Source: Mycolicibacter algericus DSM 45454 (GTDB lineage: Bacteria; Actinomycetota; Actinomycetes; Mycobacteriales; Mycobacteriaceae). Taken from it: a stretch of DNA of 64,000 bases. The stretch's first letter is position 1; each line of letters begins with the position of its first letter. Under the pieces are notes generated by a model. It saw nothing but the letters and a program-made list of their open reading frames with translations, searched no databases and was not told the DNA's origin. The position numbers and the translations under genes were made by a program. The stretch is from assembly GCF_002086455.1 (NCBI RefSeq), contig NZ_MVHC01000014.1, positions 1 to 64,000 on the forward strand, in the 5' to 3' direction. Of the stretch, positions 60,440-64,000 are shown one piece after another.

Positions 60440-61627
60440 ATGGATTTCGGGGCGTTGCCGCCGGAGGTCAACTCGGCGCGAATCTATTCCGGGGCGGGCT
60501 CGTCGCCGCTGATCGCCGCCGCGTCGGCCTGGAGCAGGCTGGCGGCCGAACTGACCTCGGCCGCCACCGGATACGAGGCGATCGTGATGCGCCTGGTCGG
60601 CGAGGATTGGCTTGGGCCGTCATCGGCCTCGATGGCGCAAGCGGCCACGCCGTACCTGGAGTGGATGCATGCCACCGCGGCGCGGGCCGAGCAGGCCGCA
60701 ACGCGGGCCCGGCAGGCCGCCGCGGCCTACGACTGCGCCGTGGCGGCCACGGTGCATCCCGCCGACGTCGACGCCAACCGCATCCAGCTGTCGTCGCTGT
60801 TGTCGACAAACGTTCTGGGACAGAACACCTCGGCGATCGCGGTGACCGAGGCCGACTACGGCGAGATGTGGGCGCGTGATGCCGCCGCCATGTACCAATA
60901 CGCCGGTGAGTCGGCATCGGCGTCGCAGGTGGCGCCGTTCAGCGGCCCCGACCCGACCACCACCGGCAATTCACCGTCCTCGCACCTGGTTTCCACGGTC
61001 CAGTCGGCATTGGCGAGCTTGACCGCCCCCGCCTCATCGGCGGCGGGTGCAGCGGATGCGTCGACGTCACCGCTGGATGACATGCTGGGCGATCTGTACG
61101 CCATGGTGGGCCTGAAGTACACCCCCGAAAGCCCGATAGCCAACCTGCTCGCCCCGTGGACGTCCTATGTCGCCCCGGCGCAAAGCAGCATCGCGATAGC
61201 GCACTTCTCCACGGGTGCGATCAACAGCGGGGTGTCGTTGTCCAAGGCACTGGCGCCGGCTGCCGCTGCGACGAAGGCTGCCGGCGACGGCGCCAAGGCG
61301 GCTGCGGGGGCGTTGCCCGCGGCGCTGCCAGCCGCCGGTTTGGCCGCCCCGCTCGGTGGCGGGTCACCGGTGGCCGCCGCCCTGGGCAATGCCGCGGCGG
61401 CCGGACGCCTGTCGGTGCCGGCCGGCTGGACCGCGGCCGGCCCGGCAGCAGGCGCGGTCCCGCCGATCCCGGTCAGCACGGTCTCGGCCATCAGCCCAGA
61501 CGCGGAGGGCTCCGGAAACCTGCTGGGCGGGATGCCGCTGGCCGGTGCCGGGGCCGGCGGGAGGGGATCCGGTCCCAGGTACGGATTTGCGCCCAAGGTC
61601 ATGGCCCGCCCGTTCTCCGCCGGGTGA
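60440..61627 (+). CDS. PPE family protein, SVP subgroup, partner of the PE
   Basis: A 395-residue PPE protein. The PPE domain opens MDFGALPPEVNSARIYSGAG and contains WLGPSSASMAQAATPYLEW. AGRLSVPAGW near residue 335 is the SVP motif. The central part is Ala/Ser-rich. It should dimerise with the PE encoded directly upstream and be exported by an ESX-type system. Adjacent esx genes are not visible. Confidence 0.93.
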   Translation: MDFGALPPEVNSARIYSGAGSSPLIAAASAWSRLAAELTSAATGYEAIVMRLVGEDWLGPSSASMAQAATPYLEWMHATAARAEQAATRARQAAAAYDCAVAATVHPADVDANRIQLSSLLSTNVLGQNTSAIAVTEADYGEMWARDAAAMYQYAGESASASQVAPFSGPDPTTTGNSPSSHLVSTVQSALASLTAPASSAAGAADASTSPLDDMLGDLYAMVGLKYTPESPIANLLAPWTSYVAPAQSSIAIAHFSTGAINSGVSLSKALAPAAAATKAAGDGAKAAAGALPAALPAAGLAAPLGGGSPVAAALGNAAAAGRLSVPAGWTAAGPAAGAVPPIPVSTVSAISPDAEGSGNLLGGMPLAGAGAGGRGSGPRYGFAPKVMARPFSAG

Positions 61628-61640
61628 CCGATGCCGCGCG

Positions 61641-62525
61641 CTATTCGCAGGCGATGCCGTCGCCGTCGCGATCCAACCCGGGCCGATACCCGGGCTGCCC
61701 GATCAGTATCGGCGCGGCGCCGGCGGCCCGGGCGGCGGCGCAGTTCGGGAAATACCCCGGCAGGCCGTCGGTCGAGCCGACGAACGGCACCGGTTCGGCC
61801 GGAGGCTGCTCGATCGGGGGCTCGCTCTCCGGCGGGGCTTGCGGGTCGGCGGGCGCACCGCACTCGCCGGTCAGGATGCGCGCGATCGCATCATGTTCTG
61901 CCTGGGTGACCCACAGGCCGTAGCCGGACTTCACCGCCACGATGCGCGAGACATACTCGCAGCGGTAGGACTTGTTGGGCGGCAACCAGGTTGCGGCGTC
62001 ACCGTCGCCCTTCTGCTCGTTGATCGGCCCGCTGGTGGCCTGCAGGTTCAGCGGGTCGTTGGCGAAGTTGCGGCGAGTCGGCTCGTCCCACTGCTGGGCG
62101 CCCTTCTGCCAGGCGTCCGACAACGCCACGACGTGGTCGATCTGCACCGCCCGGGAGGTGCCCGGGCCGCGCTGAAAGGCGATCGCGGTACCGGTGTAGG
62201 GATCGTTGAGAACCCCGGAGAGCACCACGCAATCGTTGGTGCCCGGCTTGAAATCGATGTCGACCAGATCGCGGCGCAGGATGTCGTTGCGGGTGTCGCA
62301 GCCGTTGTGCCCGCCCGGCACCGTGACGTCATCGCTCCAGGCTTGTCCGAATAGCGCGCGGTCATAGCCGGTCTTGGGGGCACGGCCCTTGATCGGCAGG
62401 GTGTCGAGTTCGGCGAGTTCCACCGGCCCGGCAACACCGGGTTCCGCTCGGACCGCAGCGTCGGATGGCAGGCCCACAGCGAGCGCGAAGGCCAGTGCGA
62501 CGGCCGGGATCCGACGGTCGACCAC
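61641..62525 (-). CDS. Secreted HNH nuclease-like protein with Excalibur domain
   Basis: A 294-residue exported protein from GTG 62525. The signal covers about residues 1-27. The core, GGHNGCDTRNDILRRDLVDI, QIDHVVALSDAWQKGAQQW and NDPLNLQATSGPINEQKGDG, is the DUF1524/GmrSD C-terminal HNH-type nuclease fold seen in secreted actinobacterial proteins. A Pro-rich linker leads to an Excalibur calcium-binding domain ending LDRDGDGIACE. It could degrade extracellular DNA. Active-site integrity was judged by eye only. Confidence 0.87.
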   Translation of the reverse strand: MVDRRIPAVALAFALAVGLPSDAAVRAEPGVAGPVELAELDTLPIKGRAPKTGYDRALFGQAWSDDVTVPGGHNGCDTRNDILRRDLVDIDFKPGTNDCVVLSGVLNDPYTGTAIAFQRGPGTSRAVQIDHVVALSDAWQKGAQQWDEPTRRNFANDPLNLQATSGPINEQKGDGDAATWLPPNKSYRCEYVSRIVAVKSGYGLWVTQAEHDAIARILTGECGAPADPQAPPESEPPIEQPPAEPVPFVGSTDGLPGYFPNCAAARAAGAAPILIGQPGYRPGLDRDGDGIACE

Positions 62526-62608
62526 AACTAGCCTCCGGTTCCTCTTGGTGGACTACGGCGGACGCTATCAGTGCCCTGCGACGGGTCCGGGCGATTACGG
62601 TTGAAGCC

Positions 62609-63511
62609 GTGCGCGTTCACCCCGAAGTCGCCGATGCGCTGGCCGCCGGCCGGGCCGTGGTGGCGCTGGAGAGCACGATCATCACCCACGGCCTGCCGCG
62701 GCCGGACAACCTGCGCATCGCCCGTGAGATCGAGGACGCGGTACGCGCCGGCGGTGCGGTACCGGCCACCATCGCCATCGTCGACGGCCGCCCGCACATC
62801 GGCCTGGACGAACCGGCGCTGCACCGCATCGCCACCGGCGGCACGGCGATCAAGGTCAGCGTCCGCGATATCGCGATGGTGGCCGCCATGGGCGGCGATG
62901 GTGCGACCACGGTCGCCGCGACCGCACACCTGGCGGCGGCAGCCGGCATCACGGTGTTCGCCACCGGTGGGCTGGGCGGCGTGCACCGCGGTGCCCGGGA
63001 CAGCTACGACGAGTCCGCGGACCTGGTCACGCTCTCGCGCACCCCGGTGCTGGTGGTGTGCTCGGGCGTCAAGTCGATCCTGGACATCGGTGCGACGTTG
63101 GAGCGGTTGGAGACACTGTCGGTGGGCGTGATCGGCTACCGCACCGACCGCTTCCCAGCCTTCTACCTCACCGACTCCGGCTACCCGCTCGATTGGTGGG
63201 TCCAGACCCCGAAACAGGCCGCCGCGGTGCTGCGTGCCCGCACCCGACTGCGCACCGACGGGTGCGGACTGGTGCTGGCCAACCCGATCCCCGCCGACGC
63301 CGAACTCGACCGCGCACTGCACGACCGGGTGCTCGCCGATGGGCTGGCCGCCGCCGAGGCGGCCGGGGTGCGCGGCAAAGACGTCACCCCCTTCCTGCTC
63401 GATCACTTCCACCGGGGCACCCACGGCGCGTCGGTCGCCGCCAATGTCGCGCTGGTGCTGGCCAATGCCCGGCTGGCCGGGGAGGTCGCGGTCGCCTTCG
63501 CGGCTCGGTGA
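62609..63511 (+). CDS. psuG: Pseudouridine-5'-phosphate glycosidase PsuG
   Basis: A 300-residue PsuG-family enzyme that splits pseudouridine 5'-phosphate to uracil and ribose 5-phosphate. ALESTIITHGLPRPDN near residue 20, KVSVRDIAMVAAMGGDGATT and ATGGLGGVHRGARDS are the conserved blocks, with the catalytic Lys in IKVSVRD. GTG 62609 follows TACGGT by seven bases. No kinase psuK is visible next to it. Confidence 0.93.
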   Translation: MRVHPEVADALAAGRAVVALESTIITHGLPRPDNLRIAREIEDAVRAGGAVPATIAIVDGRPHIGLDEPALHRIATGGTAIKVSVRDIAMVAAMGGDGATTVAATAHLAAAAGITVFATGGLGGVHRGARDSYDESADLVTLSRTPVLVVCSGVKSILDIGATLERLETLSVGVIGYRTDRFPAFYLTDSGYPLDWWVQTPKQAAAVLRARTRLRTDGCGLVLANPIPADAELDRALHDRVLADGLAAAEAAGVRGKDVTPFLLDHFHRGTHGASVAANVALVLANARLAGEVAVAFAAR

Positions 63512-63629
63512 GCGACCGGGTGAGCGGCCGACGCGTCGCAGGGATTTCCCGTACCATAGGTCGTTATATCCGCTGGTCTGGCCGGCACGCGCTGCCGACG
63601 GGGCTACGACTTCGGCGGGAGGTGTGCCG

Positions 63630-63662
63630 ATGGCAGATGTGGTCAGCCGGGGTGCCGCATGA
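63630..63662 (+). CDS. Leader ORF upstream of ctaD ([10 protein letters not shown])
   Basis: A 10-codon ORF behind a strong GGGAGG ribosome site. Its TGA overlaps the ctaD ATG (ATGA), so ctaD translation could depend on it. ctaD itself has no ribosome site of its own. Confidence 0.45.
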   Translation: MADVVSRGAA

Positions 63663-64000
63663 GCCTGACGAGCATTCCCGGCAAGCAACTGTTACCGCTG
63701 CGCCCGTATCCGCCCAGGGCCGGCCCCCGCGGGGCGCTGGTCTACCGGGTGATCGCCACCACCGACCACAAGCTGATCGGCATCTTGTACATGGTGACGA
63801 CGTTCAGCTTCTTTCTGATCGCCGGACTGATGGCCTTGCTGATGCGCACCGAGCTGGCTGCGCCGGGCCTGCAGTTCCTGTCCAATGAGCAGTACAACCA
63901 GCTGTTCACCATGCACGGCACCATCATGTTGCTGCTGTATGCCACCCCGATCGTGTTCGGCTTCGCCAATCTGGTGCTGCCGTTGCAGATCGGGGCGCCG
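63659..64000 (+). CDS. ctaD: Cytochrome c oxidase subunit I, 5' part (ctaD paralogue)
   Basis: The first 114 residues of an aa3-type oxidase subunit I. The conserved [20 protein letters not shown] and [20 protein letters not shown] (with the haem a His) are present. The rest lies beyond the window. The N-terminus before the first helix ([20 protein letters not shown]) is short. No ctaC or ctaE is visible, so it is probably an extra ctaD. Confidence 0.92.
   Translation, partial: MSLTSIPGKQLLPLRPYPPRAGPRGALVYRVIATTDHKLIGILYMVTTFSFFLIAGLMALLMRTELAAPGLQFLSNEQYNQLFTMHGTIMLLLYATPIVFGFANLVLPLQIGAP

Overview
The window is high-GC actinobacterial DNA from a member of the Mycobacteriaceae. The evidence is a PE/PPE pair with SVP-type PPE proteins, mshB (mycothiol), fbiC (F420), pimE and lpqW (phosphatidylinositol mannosides), mycobacterial-type narGHJI, and several DUF732 secreted proteins. 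From roughly 8.5 kb onward the gene order follows, from memory, the M. tuberculosis stretch Rv1129c to Rv1178, with differences. prpB is present. The thiolase beside the Rv1136-like hydratase is intact. mmpL13 and the IS/REP genes are absent. A DUF732-RidA-MarR block lies between narI and typA. fdxC is absent between the PadR gene and the aminotransferase. I cannot name the species.

Layout. (1) 0.4-8.6 kb: a catabolic islet with a minus-strand operon (SnoaL-like protein, SDR, F420-type luciferase-like oxidoreductase, SDR) divergent from a family III CoA-transferase and a second SnoaL-like protein, then an alpha/beta hydrolase, a WS/DGAT-like acyltransferase and DoxX. The divergent region carries two copies of one operator-like inverted repeat. 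(2) 8.5-13.7 kb: methylcitrate cycle, prpR divergent from prpDBC, with a TTTGCAAA PrpR box. (3) 13.8-17.7 kb: acyl-CoA dehydrogenase, a DUF3556 membrane protein behind a perfect KstR-type palindrome, and a crotonase. (4) 17.8-20.5 kb: metE under a cobalamin riboswitch. (5) 20.5-28.4 kb: beta-oxidation type genes (thiolase, three crotonases including the one at 16.8 kb, mcr racemase, SDR, nitronate monooxygenase-like), a gamma carbonic anhydrase and a CPBP protease. (6) 28.4-37 kb: small conserved genes (sirtuin, GntR, methyltransferases, F420 PPOX protein, HhH-GPD protein, pimE, phhB, mutT2) plus several very short genes. (7) 37-44.3 kb: narGHJI with a coupled secreted DUF732 protein. (8) 44.3-54.4 kb: RidA-like, MarR, typA, lpqW, a secreted protein, mshB, small genes and fbiC. 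(9) 54.4-58.3 kb: fadH, a PadR regulator and a DapC-type aminotransferase. (10) 58.6-64 kb: PPE, PE-PPE, a secreted HNH/Excalibur nuclease, psuG and the start of a ctaD.

The common themes are CoA-thioester catabolism (lipid or sterol-like substrates, propionyl-CoA disposal), F420 synthesis and use, and cell-envelope lipids. At the regulatory level many genes have a TANNNT element 6-8 bases before the start codon, as expected of leaderless mRNAs. Several genes begin on the stop codon of a very short upstream ORF (fbiC, dapC, ctaD, and the membrane gene after mshB). No tRNA, rRNA, CRISPR array or intact insertion sequence was seen. I found no clearly new multi-gene system. The best leads are the short coupled ORFs, the operator pair at 3.5 kb, the DUF732 gene joined to the nar operon, and a dispersed repeat that encodes the C-terminus of FbiC.
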